Below, one piece after another: positions 46,561-57,861 of a DNA stretch of 64,000 bases (its first letter is position 1; each line of letters starts with the position of its first letter). Made by a program: the position numbers and the translations under genes. The DNA comes from Heliocidaris erythrogramma (lineage: Eukaryota > Echinodermata > Echinoidea > Camarodonta > Echinometridae). The notes below the pieces were generated by a model that worked only from the letters and a program-made list of their open reading frames with translations, did not search any database and was not told where the DNA came from. The DNA is taken from assembly GCA_025617745.1 (NCBI GenBank), contig CM046854.1:62267606-62331605 (forward strand), read 5' to 3'.

Positions 46561-48216
46561 ACCCGACGGTGTTGTCCCGAAGTGGGAGCAACAACCCCCT
46601 GTCTGGAAGGGGCTCGCGTCAGCTAGTAATGTAGCAAATTGAAGGGACGTCTCAGAGAAGAGACGATATGTCAGCCTCCCTAACCCAGAGGACAGAGAGG
46701 GTCAACACCCTACGGCTGTTCGAAACAGAAGCTAGAGAGTTGTGACCACTGCATTCAACTCGTACGCCCTGGATCTGAGGTCGGAAAGAGAACCTTGAAA
46801 TGTGACCAAGCGCATACAGACTCTGATTTGACCGCCGACATTGCCCCAATGTCTATCCTCAGCCTTAAAAGGGGAGGAAGTAAGAAGGGGAGGAAGTAAG
46901 AAGGGGAGGAAGTAAGCAGGTTAGGCGTATGCAACGTTAACCCACTGCCAAAATCTTCTAGAGAGACTTAGCTTTGAAAAAGCTATCCTGATCTTGGGAT
47001 GTAAAGGCAAAAGCCTTACCCTTAATCAGACCAGAGTGCCTAAAGAGAAGCCCGGTCTCGATGCGGTCATACACCGCTATGAAACCCTCCATGAGGGAAA
47101 ACAATCGAGAAGTCGAACCCTGCGCGTGGGTTGACTGAAATCAGGGAGATATTTGGCCAACAAGGCAGCAGCCTCCGCCCCGCAAAGGGAAAGCGATTGA
47201 GGCTCTGCCTGCAACAATGTCGATTCAGAAACCGAAAATTGAGAAGCAGACTCAAATTCGCTTGATTAGTTTGGGAAAAAGGCCCACAAACAATGAACGA
47301 ATCAGGCGGATACTCCCATGGGTCACTATAGGTCTCCTCGCCCGGCGGAGCCCCAAGGGCTGCGGGTAGAGGAGACGCGAGAGAGCCCAGCTTGGACAAT
47401 GGGGTATCGAGCACACACGGCCGAATAGTCTCAGTGTCAGACCCCCGAAGAGGAAAGAAGCAGGGGCTGCGGTATCTGTAAGAGAGACCAGCCTTGCCGC
47501 TGAGCGAAAACCCGCATCATGCCGGGGACTATACATTAGCCAAGTGCGAGGGCAGACTGGGACGAGGTCCCAGTATTCGCCCATGAACTACTAATAGTAT
47601 GTGGAATCACTATTGTTCCGCCTGTGGGCGGCAATAGGAGAGCACTAGTAGTCGCGCACTCAGGTGACCGCACCTGATGCTCCGTAGAGCGCCCATAATT
47701 GTTGGCTCGAGCCTTCCCATCAGCTGGCAAAAGCAACAGCCCGGGTAGTACTCGCTCCCCCATTGGCATCGGCCGGGGGCTAGGGTATGAAAACCCAGAC
47801 CAACATGGGCGGTGCCCGTGAGCTGCCCCGCAGTAGTGGCACGCGTCTCCCCTAGCGGATTTATGCGAGTCGTCGCAACCGTTGCCGGGAAACAGACGTC
47901 CCCCTTCTGGTCTGAGCGACCGGGGGATTGGATTTATGATATCCAAACCACTAGAGCTTGACGCCACCCACCCCGAAACCACGGGCTTCGGAGCTGACGT
48001 CCCAAGCTCAACTAACGCCACCCGCCCCAAAGCCGCATGCTCCGAGGCTGGCAAACTCTGCGGGGTAACACCACTGGGCAACTTACCTGCAGCCCTCCTC
48101 CCTCCCCCATGTACGAAAGTACTCGGGAGAGTTCTGGAGGGCCGAGTCGTCTTGCTAGACGACTCTTCGGAAGAAGCAGGTCTCCGTGACCTAACTGCTT
48201 CTTCTTCCGAACTCAA
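46561..48216 (-). pseudogene. DIRS copy 2 gag-like ORF1, start lost, deletions
   Basis: The frame 48372-47536 contains SSEEEAVRSRRPASSEESSS, matching copy 1's N-terminus. The ATG of copy 1 is TTG here (complement of 48214-48216), so the annotated-looking upstream extension is not real coding. The middle is split over 47584-47252 and 47414-47067. The C-terminal part (about 46860-46561) is shortened by several deletions, with a triplicated 17-18-bp unit aaggggaggaagtaag at about 46868-46918. Function as in copy 1: probably a nucleic-acid-binding structural protein, by position only. Confidence 0.7.
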
Positions 48217-48413
48217 ATTGCTGCAATAAAACAGACAATAAAAGTATACAAAAATATGAAATACTTTTAGAAAGCAGGCAATATAAAACCTAAAAATTTG
48301 GGGGATACGCACAAAATTTTTACAAACAAACACCGTATAACAAACACCGAAACTAGAACAGGATCGGAGCAAAACACACAGAAACTAGAAATATCACTGA
48401 AGATGATGATTAA

Positions 48414-48937
48414 TACCCCCGCCCCGTGAGAACAGCCTTTCTTGACTTTTGGTCGAAAACTGAGGAAGTAGTTCGATCCGCAAGATTTTTCCCTGATTTA
48501 CTGCCATAGATATGCCGTTTCCATGGCAACGCAGCTTCTGACACATCAAAAAAATATGTTGTACACATCTTCCCAGTAAGACCAATGTGTGTACCAAATT
48601 TCATGACTTTCGGTCAAAAACTGAGGAAGTAGTTCGATTCGCAAGCTGTTTTCCTTGATTTTCTGCCATAAATATGCCGTTACCATGGCAACGCAGATTC
48701 CGACTGATCCAAAAAATATGTCTTGCACATCTTCCCACCAAGACCAATGTGTGTACCAAATTTCATGACTTTCGGTCAAAAACTGAGGAAGTAGTTCGAT
48801 CCGCAAGATTTGCAACGGACCGACCGACCGACTGCCCGACCGCCTGCCCGCCCGCCCGCCCGCCCGACCGACCGACCGCCCAACCAACCATCGACTGATT
48901 CCAGTATACCCCCTTCAAAATTCGTTTGGCGGGGGTA
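48414..48937. mobile_element. 524-bp DNA element nested in DIRS copy 2
   Basis: The ends are tacccccgcc (48414) and ggcgggggta (to 48937), flanked by TAA on both sides (48411-48413 and 48938-48940). Inside are about three 160-bp units (ggtcaaaaactgaggaagta, ccatggcaacgcag) and a ccgaccgaccg / cccgcccgcccg tract. DIRS copy 1 lacks it at 26755. A 3-bp TAA/TTA-type duplication would suit a PIF/Harbinger-like MITE, but that is only a guess. Confidence 0.82.
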
Positions 48938-49295
48938 TAATAACTACGTGGGGCTGGTCGTTAAACATAATTTAACTGCCTGAAAAGTAAGTAGAGTACT
49001 ATAATCTAGAACAGAACAGTGTTTAAAAGAGCGTAACAGCGCTTTGAAAAGATACAAAAAAGACCTGAAATCAGGAGCGCCGTAACTCGACAACCTAACT
49101 CGACGGGAGCGAGCAAGAAAGAGGAAGATGGCCGTTGCGCATTACTGCGGGTGAGTGGCGAAGGGGTTAACAATGGGATTACGGGAGGTGCGCACAATAT
49201 TGTGACTCATTTGTGTTAAAATTCTTGAATGATTAGCGTAGTCAAGTGACTAGCATAATAGGTAGGTATATATGATTTATTGCAGTAAATTGTAA

Positions 49296-49772
49296 TTTAT
49301 CGTAAAAAATCACAACAAAAGTTACTTGTAAAAAATGTTGAGTCATGTTAACAGTATTTTCTGGAAAGCTGTAAAAAGCACGTTTCGGACGTTACATCAT
49401 ACTGTTAACATCCATTTTTAAACTCCAGCCCATTCAAACGAGGGGCAAAGATTGATGTAAGAAGGAGTGATTTCCATTTTTCAACTTTTCCTCTTACTGT
49501 TAACAGTGATTTGCATTTGTACTTTATCAGTTTTTCATTTTTATAAAGGATATCCCAAATGATGTCATTAAAGTTTATTTGGTCAATTTAAAGTATTTTT
49601 TCAGTAACAGTCACACACCTTCACTTTACCCAGTCTACAAAACAAAGAATATGTGATGTAAATATTTCAAAAATACAACCAAGCTAAACATTTTCCCAAA
49701 ATTTACATAAAAAAAGGAATTTTTACCTTAAAATGGGGGGACTATTAAACTTTAATTTATGTGTGGGACTAC
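49296..49772. other. No gene seen; AT-rich
   Basis: AT-rich sequence with a motif cgtttcggacgttacat near 49382 that recurs inverted near 52275, and in a weaker form near 42051. There is no supportable open frame. Confidence 0.4.
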
Positions 49773-49774
49773 TA

Positions 49775-51069
49775 CAGTCAAACCTGTCTTAGCGGCCACC
49801 TGTCTATAGCGGCCACCAAAAAATCCCCCGCAGGATATTACTGTGTTGTAGACCCTGCATATAGCGGTCACCTGCCTAACGCGGCCAGCGGCCACCCATA
49901 ATGTATCCCTCGGTCAATATCTGACCGCGTATAGCGGCCACCAATATCGAGTCGAGCCGTAGCTTCATGCACAAAAAGTAGTTTTTGCCATAAAAAGTTA
50001 GGCATAATATTTATAAAGCCGCAATGTGTTTACCGAGTCGGTCACACTCAGTCACACTCTCACACAAACGTCGTGAATAGATTCTACAATGGCCAAGAAG
50101 ATCTAAAAGTTTTACCACATTGCCGACTAATTAGAGATTAAAAGTCTTTTTAGTAAGAATTAAGCACTAGTATTGTTCGTTTACGTAATCTTCGCACCAT
50201 CCAGCTGCGATCTCGGGCACCTGTATTGTTCTCTTAAAGCTATCACGGTCGGCATTGATAGCGATCGCCATTGCGCAATAGCACAGGCTCGTACACTTCA
50301 ATATTAATTTTTATTTTTTAAAAGATTTATCAAAAAAAAAATTTAAAGGGTTATAGCAATCGAAAAAAATAATAAAAGAGTGATGTTTTTTTAGAAAGTG
50401 AAATTAATAAAATACTACCCAGCTATTATTTTTTAAAGGATCAATAATAACGATTTCATGTACGAAATTGTCCTGCTGAAAAACAGCAGGAAAACTCGTA
50501 CGTCCACGTCCACCAGCGATCCATTGCATTGTCACTTTCGACGAATCAAGCGAGCACCTTGCACCTTCTATCGCCTGTTCTCAAAAACAGTTAAAACTTC
50601 TTTTAAACCATTCAAAAGGCAAATATTTATTGAATGAAAATTGATTGCATGATTTTATTCAAAAGATAAACTCATTATTGTAATTTTTGACAAGAAGCAA
50701 AAGCATGATTATACATCGTTTTTACACTATAAAAATCAAGAACAGCAGTCTACCGCGGGGCGACTACGTACGTGGTACCGTAATTAATTTTACAGAGATT
50801 GCTCGTATATCTAGGCCTATTGTTTTTCTCATTTATTGACAACAAAGCACATTATTTTGGCATTTTATATATCATATGACATGTTATACGTCAAATCTGT
50901 AGATCTATAGCTTGTTTTCCTAAGTGATACATGTATATATGGATACATGTAGGCCTACACTAGAAGTGATGTTGCGTGTATGTGCAAAAATTAAAAATGG
51001 CCGCCGACCTGTCTATAGCGGCCACTTTTTCCGTTTCCCTTTGGTGGCCGCTATAGACAGGTTTGACTG
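49775..51069. mobile_element. TA-bounded TIR element, 1295 bp
   Basis: The left end cagtcaaacctgtcttagcg and the right end cgctatagacaggtttgactg are inverted and flanked by TA (49773-49774, 51070-51071). The motif tatagcggccac recurs five or more times near the left end. No transposase is seen, so it is non-autonomous. The TA duplication suggests the Tc1/mariner/IS630 group, not proven. Confidence 0.83.
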
Positions 51070-51071
51070 TA

Positions 51072-52666
51072 TTTTGAATTATTTAGCTAATTTTTTGAAT
51101 GCTTTATCCTCACAATTTATCATGCCATTTTGTGAAATAGAATTGGAAACAACTCATTGGTACATGAAGATTGATTACACAGTTTTTGGTGAACACAGGG
51201 CCTTTCAAGTGTGTATAGATCTATAGTCGGGTTCCTTCATATACTAAAAGAAGCTTTGTAAACTTGTAAAAATGTTACTTACAGATTGCTGTATATCAGC
51301 CTTTAATTTAACTATCCACATCCTACACAATTAATATGAATTATCAACTCGTGAATAATATTATGATTTATAATGCGCTAAATCCACTCTGTAGAGTGCT
51401 CTAGGCGTAGTGTAGAATAAAGAAGGGCATAAGAGAGTAGAAATACAAAAGAATGTACAGTAATAATCAATGGAAGCATTGAACAAGTAAGGTTTTAGAC
51501 TGCTTTTGAATGAATCTGGAGAATTGCAACTTCTAATATTATAGGTAGATTATTCATGACATTCTAACATGAAAATAAAAACAAGCTAAAGCCTCTCCAA
51601 ATCCATCCATTCATTTATTTTTTTCTTCTAGGGTGTAATAACCTATCAGCAAACCCTATCAGCAAAAACTTAACACCACCAACAATAATTCCTAGAAAGT
51701 ATACAAGATTAAGCATTTGTACAACTAAATTTTTGTAGATTTCAATGAAGTTCTCTCACTATGCCCAGAGATAATTTCTTGCTCGTTTCAAGACTTTACC
51801 AAAATGTGAGCTACATGTATGCTTACTGTAATATTCGAATGCTTGCCCCTCCCATGCCTTGTGTACCAAATATTAAAGTAGGATATTAGTACCCTTTCTA
51901 ATGATTATTCAATTTTATTTGTAGAAGCTATCAAAATGAAAATGGGCTCTTTATTCATGTTGTGTACCATTGTTTAAAGTCAGACAAAGAAAAGATCCTG
52001 GACAAATCTACAATCTAAACAAAAGAAATGTTTATGGTACTTTCTAGAAAGCTTGATTTATGCTCTGAATACTTTGAATATCCACATAGAATTCCCTGGT
52101 GAAGCAGTGTGCGATCTAATAACCTAGGTTGTCACATCTTTGACATCAGCAAGCTAGATTAGAGATGACCAAAAGTCATTACCCTTCAAGTTCATACATC
52201 AGCCACCAAAAGACTAAGAAGCACAAGCTCTAAGTTCAGATCAGGACAAAGTTTTGATTATGATCTGATCGACATGTTAACATCATGTAACGTCCGAAAC
52301 GAAACACTGCATACATTGTTTTTCATAACATGCTAAACAGAATATAAGTTTAAGTGAATTTTCTGAGAGGTTGCAGTGACTACAATTGCTATTAGGTTCA
52401 TATCTTGCAAGTTTACATCGCTTATACATTTTAATTGCATGTAAGTACACCTTGGATACCAAATTGAGTACCGGTAGCTGATAGAGACAACTATGTGCTA
52501 AACTGCACATTTGTGTAGATTTACATTTTGCATAAATGTAATTAATTATTGATAGAGTATTTAACTGCCAACAAGTATTGTGACAGACCAATTATACCAA
52601 TAAGACCAATAAATAATAATAATAATTATACCAAAAGAAAAGAAATAAAAATGATGAAAACCGTAA
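51072..52666. other. No gene seen; 1.6 kb of AT-rich sequence
   Basis: There is no supportable open frame in either direction; the longest frames have no domain and skewed composition. A tgtaacgtccgaaacg motif at about 52287 is the inverted partner of the one near 49382. Confidence 0.4.
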
Positions 52667-52898
52667 TGGGTCAATCCACGTCAAATCAACCAATTTTTTG
52701 ACAATTTGTCACCCGACCCCCTTCAATTTTTTTTAAACTCGCACCAAATGTTCCTCGGAGTGTCTGACGGAAAACCCCAAAATATTTTGCCCCAATGTCA
52801 AGTGGTTGCTAAGATAAAGCCTCGCATAGCAACCAATGCACGTTCCAAGAAATGAGTTTTATGAAAATGTTTTTTTAACTGACCACTGAAGCCAGAAC
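52667..52898. mobile_element. Single-ended copy of the 9.8-kb long-TIR family
   Basis: It begins tgggtcaatccacgtcaaat and follows the left TIR of 9849-11533 for about 230 bp (tcgcatagcaaccaatgc, tgacggaaaaccccaaaata), then stops. No right end is nearby. Confidence 0.85.
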
Positions 52899-52977
52899 TT
52901 TAGACCTTCAAAATCACTATAACACCTAATTTTGCCCAACGACAACGTTTGAAGGCATGATTACTCCTGGATTTTTA

Positions 52978-53512
52978 CCCACGCCGATGAAATCGGCAGG
53001 GTTATATAAAGGGCTCCGTATGTTTGTTTGTTTGTTTGTTTGTGTACACGATAACGAGAGAACGCGTGAAAGGATTTGCACCAAATTTTTAGGGAATGTT
53101 CGGAAAGTGACAGGAAAGAATCAATTAAATTTTGGTGATGATTGGTTGAGCCCTGCAAATTCTATGTGACCTTGAAGTTTTGACCCTGTAGTAAAGTATA
53201 GGAACTTCAGTTCGGATAGTGACAGGAAAGAAACTAGAAAGTTTGATGACCCCAAACTTCGCCTGCCGATGCAGAAATATTTTGGCCAATCAAAACACTC
53301 ATTACTTCGTCTCACCAAAAATCTATTTCAGGTTTATGAATTTTAGAAGACCCATTATTGACCATTTCACTTCAAATCCGTACGAGCCTGCAATGAATAT
53401 TCATATGTAAATGTTCCCCGCCAATGTATCCTAGCAACAAGGGATTTTTCGCGCGCTTGAACTGCGAAATCGATAGCAGCTATCGTGATATCTGTGGGTA
53501 ACAGTTAAGTTA
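52978..53512. other. No gene seen; dispersed repeat with a terminal hairpin
   Basis: It starts at a small hairpin gccgat-gaa-atcggc (52983-52997) followed by gggttatata and a tgttt microsatellite. Paired agtgacaggaaagaa motifs lie near 53107 and 53218. This is probably an old transposon, not classified. Confidence 0.4.
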
Positions 53513-53552
53513 CTAGTTAGCCCCGGGACGCTGCCATGAAGTGGCAGCGTCC
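53513..53552 (-). mobile_element. Helitron-like 3' terminus, minus strand
   Basis: On the minus strand an 11-bp-stem hairpin ggacgctgcca/tggcagcgtcc (53552-53526) is followed by nine bases, then CTAG (53516-53513) and T. This is the Helitron 3' signature. The body would extend to the right, where a LINE lies; the 5' end was not found. Confidence 0.5.
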
Positions 53553-53884
53553 TGAGTGAAACCACTACTATTCCATGGGTCTCACAATTTACATGGGCAA
53601 ATGACAATCATAGTTGTATTGTAGGGACATATTTTTTAAATTAATGTATCATATATGTGATGCCACTTACCTAAACCGACCTTCCGCAGATCAGCTCTTC
53701 CTCAGAAATGTATAAAATCAATCAAATATCACTTTTTTTCACTCAATTGTAATCCTCCCTCTCGTCTCTCGCGAGCGAGAATTCGAACGTACATGTATGT
53801 AAAAAATATACTGACGCGCATGCGTATTGCAAACTATATATCGGCCTACAAAAATTTTTAGTACAGGAGCCGGGCAATTAATAG

Positions 53885-56548
53885 GCCTTTTTTAAATCTT
53901 CCTCGTCGAAAAGAAAGACAGTTATTCGGAAAGTATTGTAAGTACCTAAAGTATCCTGGAAAGAACGATAATAAGAATTTTTATTCGCAATTATGGTTTG
54001 ATGCTGAGTGTGAAGCTGGTCGAAAAGAGTATTTTAACCTAAGGAATAGTCGAAGCCGGAAAATTCAGTTAGGTAGAAGATTAAATATTCAAGTTTTAGA
54101 TATTGATGACTTACATAGTGATTTTGTTTTGGCAAGCAAAAAGTATAAAAAATTGTTACGGTACAAAAAGAGAAAGTATGGTAAAAGTATCAGTGCATCT
54201 TTACGGTCCTTGAAAAATAATGGTAACCCAAGAGCCTTTTGGAGTTTATTAAACAGTAGTAGTCAACAGATTAAAAGTACAATTAACATTTCCTTATGTG
54301 ATCTTGTACATCATTTTAAATCTCTTGGGACCATATGTATATCAGATAATCATTCAGAGGAGAGGATGATTTTGGATACTGGTAATATATACAAAATGAT
54401 GGCTTGAATAAACCTATCACACTGGAGGAGGTTGAATTAATGATTAATAAACTGAAAAATGCCAAAGCTTGTGGAAAAGACTTGATCAGGAATGAATTTC
54501 TTAAAAGTAGCCCTGTGGAAATGCGTAGAGTAATTGTTGATTTTTTCAATGTTGTTTTAGAAAATGGGATCGTACCTTCTGAATGGTGTATAGGAGTAAT
54601 TATCCCAATTTTTAAGAATAAAGGTCAAATTCAAACCCAGATAATTACAGAGGAATAACCTTGCTGAGTTGTCTTGGTAAACTATTTATCTCAGTCTTGA
54701 ATAACAGAATTTCTGACTTTCTTGAAAGTAATCACATGTTAGGTGAGGAACAAGCTGGATTTCGCTCAACATATTCTACCATTGATCATGTGTTCGTTTT
54801 GAAGACTTTTATCGATTTCTACCTACAGAAAAAGAAGCGTTTATACTGTGCATTTATAGATTTTAAAAAAGCATTTGATTTGGATGACAGGAAGTTGTGG
54901 TTTAAGTTGTTGAAAATAGGAGTAAATGGCAAAGTCCTGAATGTTGTTAAAAACTTGTACAAACATGCAAAGTCTTGTGTTTCTGCCAATGGCACAGTGT
55001 CTGAATTTTTCACATGTAATGCAGGAGTCAGACAAGGTGAAAACCTCTCACCGTTGCTGTTTGCCGTCTATTTAAATGATTTTCAAGAACACATTGCCAA
55101 ATTTTATCCTGGCTTGAAAACTTTAAATGAAGAAATCAATAATACCTTACAGGGTGAGGAACAAGAGTTTTTTCAAAATTATTATGCCTGTTGTATGCAG
55201 ATGACACAATAATACTGGCAGAAAGCCCTGATGAATTGCAAGTAGCGCTGGATGCAGTGCAAGAATATTGTAATACCTGGTGTCTAACAGTCAATGCACG
55301 TAAAACAAAAATAATGATTTTTTCAAGAGGGAAAATTAGGAAGATACCAAATTTTACATATGGTCATGAAAAAATAGATGTGGTATATGATTTCACTTAT
55401 CTTGGAGTGCAGTTTAATTATAATGGCACGTTTAAGAAGGCAATTTCAAAGCAGATAATTCAGGCAAGAAAAGCTACAGTATGTTAACTAAAGCAAAGAA
55501 AATGCAGTTGTCAGTTGATATTCAATGTCATTTATTTGATCATTTGATCATGCCTACTCTATTGTATGGTAGTGAGGTCTGGGGATATGAAGATTTAAGG
55601 CAGATCAAAGTTTTCCACAGGAAATTCCTCAGAACTTTATTATTTGTAGGTTCATGTAACCCAGATTGCATGGTTTATGGAGAAACTGGTCGAGGATTGA
55701 TTTTGAATCAGGTGAAGCGTTGACTAGTCAATTTTTGGTCAAGAATTTTGAGGGGTAAAGATAGTAAATATTCGTATGTCCTTTTGAAATTTATTTCTGC
55801 CATTCATAGAAATGAACACTCAGACCTTAATTCCTCATGGTTAAAGTTTATTGAAGATACATTCAATCAAACTGGCCTATCCAATATATGGCTCGGTCAA
55901 AGTAGTGGATTGGGTTTGAATATTAATTCTTTGTTAAAATTGAGACTGAATGATATTTTTTCTCAGGAATGGAGAGATGTAGTTTGGTCAAATCGCATTT
56001 GCACAAATTATAGATTATTTAAAGACAACCATGTATTTGAAAGTTATTTACTCACCCTAAATAAAACTGATGCTTTTACTCTCTCTATAAAGTTTTGGTG
56101 TAGATCTCATAAACTACCTGTAAACAAGGGACGATTTGATGCAAACACACCACATAGTGACATGAAGTGCCCTCTCTGCCTAAATACTGATAGTGACATG
56201 CAGTGCCCTCTCTGCCTAAATACTGTCTGTCTTTTTATAGGTGATGAATTTCACTATATTTTTGTTTGTCCTTTTTTTGAAAAGGAGAGAGGTTTACATT
56301 TTCCAAAAAAGTTTTGTACATATAGGACCAGGCTTCCGAGTGCTTTGCACATGACAGAACTATTTGATACTAGGAACACTTCTCAGTTGAAGAATTTAGC
56401 TAGATTTACACGCATTATTATGTTGCAATTTTCTCAAAAAACAGAAAAAGAAAATACCTCCAGATTTTCTGGTAGTACAACTAGAGTTGGACCCATACGT
56501 ACTCGTAGCGGTAGGATAGTGAAACGGCCTGTTTTGTTTACATTGTAG
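53885..56548 (+). pseudogene. 5'-truncated LINE with RT and C-terminal zinc motif
   Basis: It opens in the linker before RT (WFDAECEAGRKEYFNLRNSR near 53990). RT blocks follow over several frames: ITLEEVELMINKLKNAKACG (54404-54658), CAFIDFKKAFDLDD (motif A) and GVRQGENLSPLLFAVY (motif B) in 54661-55212, and MYADDTIILAESP (motif C) in 55191-55487. Then LLYGSEVWGYEDL (55481-55723) and a C-terminal region (55748-56548) with CPLC and DEFHYIFVCPFF, a zinc-ribbon-like motif. At least four frame changes make it dead. A 35-bp tandem duplication near 56155-56226 doubles the CPLCLNT segment. RQGENLSP and the zinc motif recall I/Nimb-type LINEs; the clade is tentative. Confidence 0.9.
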
Positions 56549-57117
56549 CTTGTAAATAGACTGTATTGTTCTTACATATTACATCACTGTACACTATCTA
56601 TGCATACATTGCGTTTATTAGTTGGTTATATTCTAGTTTCTATACATATACATTGTTTTTATAGAACTTTTGTTTGTACATTGTATCATTATGTCATTAT
56701 CTTTGTAAAATAATTGTATTCAAAAGTCATGTATTGTTATTTATACTTTAATGTTTGTACTCTCATAGTACCCCCAGAGCACTCATAGGTACACGCCATT
56801 GCCGACTGTGTAGGAATGCAGCCAACACACATCCCATACCTAAACTGCATCACTGTGCATTTTTGGCTATATTTAAGTGAAACTCATATATTGCAGTTTA
56901 CTTAAATCTAAATACTTATGTTGAATAATAGATGATTAAAACTTACCAGTTTGTTTTGTGACCTTTGAAGAGGGTTTCCTGAAATTTTGGGTACTTTTTG
57001 TCGATAACTCCTATCGAGACTGTCCCGTCAGCATCCAGTTTGTATTTTTCACGATTATGATGAAGGGAGCCCTCAGCGCTCGTAGTGGTACCGGCGCGAT
57101 CGGTTCGTCGATCTCCT
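56549..57117. other. No separate gene seen; possible LINE 3' tail
   Basis: AT-rich to about 56760, possibly the LINE 3' untranslated region. The rest, to 57117, shows no domain-bearing frame. A 61-codon frame at 56958-57143 has no supporting feature. Confidence 0.4.
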
Positions 57118-57230
57118 ACGAAGACCTGGAAGGGCCAAACTGACGACGTAAAAAAATAAAAAATATTACGTACGTACGTAATAATTACTACGTACGTACG
57201 TAATATTTTTTATTTTTCCAGGTCTTTGTA
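57118..57230. repeat. Palindrome around acgtacgtacgt
   Basis: The left arm (cgaagacctgg, then aaaaataaaaaatatt and acgtacgtacgta) mirrors the right arm (tacgtacgtacgt, aatattttttattttt, ccaggtctttg). Only about 8 bases separate the arms. The left arm has an extra 24-25 bases (aagggccaaactgacgacg...) within it. Confidence 0.85.
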
Positions 57231-57537
57231 GAATAGCTTGTGTGCGTAACATTCTGCGTACGTATCTACGGTGCGTAACCATGTAGAGCGGCCTCACTAG
57301 TGCGCAACATATTGAGAGCAGTCGTCATCCGTATGGAGGTGTGGGTAACAAGTACGAAAAACAAGGCTGTAAATTAAGTTTTTATAACTTTCTACATTTT
57401 GTATCTTAACGAACTTATAACGTAAACTCTAAAGAGTGATACTTAAGTATCAGTTTGCCCACAAAAACCTCCATTTCAAACAAAATTACATCTGTATCCC
57501 CAATACCCAGTATACACACATGTATATGATCCTAATG

Positions 57538-57614
57538 GTCAATATGACCATTGCTTGCTGATGTGAATATGACCATTGCTTGCTGATGTGAACATGCACG
57601 TTTGCTTGCTGATG
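57538..57614. repeat. Three tandem copies of a roughly 27-bp unit
   Basis: The unit atgaccattgcttgctgatg occurs at about 57545 and 57573, and with changes (cgtttgcttgctgatgtg) at about 57598. No coding signal. Confidence 0.8.
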
Positions 57615-57861
57615 TGCCCGAGAGGGGGTCAAAGAGTCAATAAAATTCTATAAAATTCTATAAATTCCTCAAATCAAGTTATGTCATATTTCATGGTATA
57701 ATTTTGACATACGAGCTTGGATTTAAGATGCACCCAACCTTTGAAAGGACTGCTGATCGCAGCCCGAACGCTAGGCTGCCAGAGTAAGTTACTAGTTAAT
57801 TAAAGTTAGATCTTGGGCTTGGTAAAACTCCCAGTCCCACTTCTCCAGTTTACTTCAGTTC

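Larger units (their letters stand above)
43746..49294 (-). mobile_element. DIRS-like retrotransposon, copy 2, both ends present
   Basis: Inverted terminal repeats of about 145 bp (about 43792-43938 and 49122-49268) carry outward extensions: aaatcagcactgattttc at the left and gatttattgcagtaaattg at the right. Both are represented inverted in the internal complementary region, which fixes the true ends to within a few bases. Gene order on the minus strand is gag-like, RT-RNase H, recombinase. Compared with copy 1 it lacks about 620 bp of the RT N-terminus, has lost the gag start codon, and carries a 524-bp nested element (48414-48937). It lies upstream of the Ig gene. Confidence 0.93.

Noticed and set aside
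48818-48887. Arginine/glycine- and proline-rich frames over the ccgaccgacc and cccgcccg tract.
   Set aside because: Low-complexity tract inside a nested MITE-like element, not coding.
20190-49294. The two DIRS copies as two long terminal repeats or ends of one giant element.
   Set aside because: Each has its own internal region and gene set, and they are in direct orientation with a host gene's exons between them.
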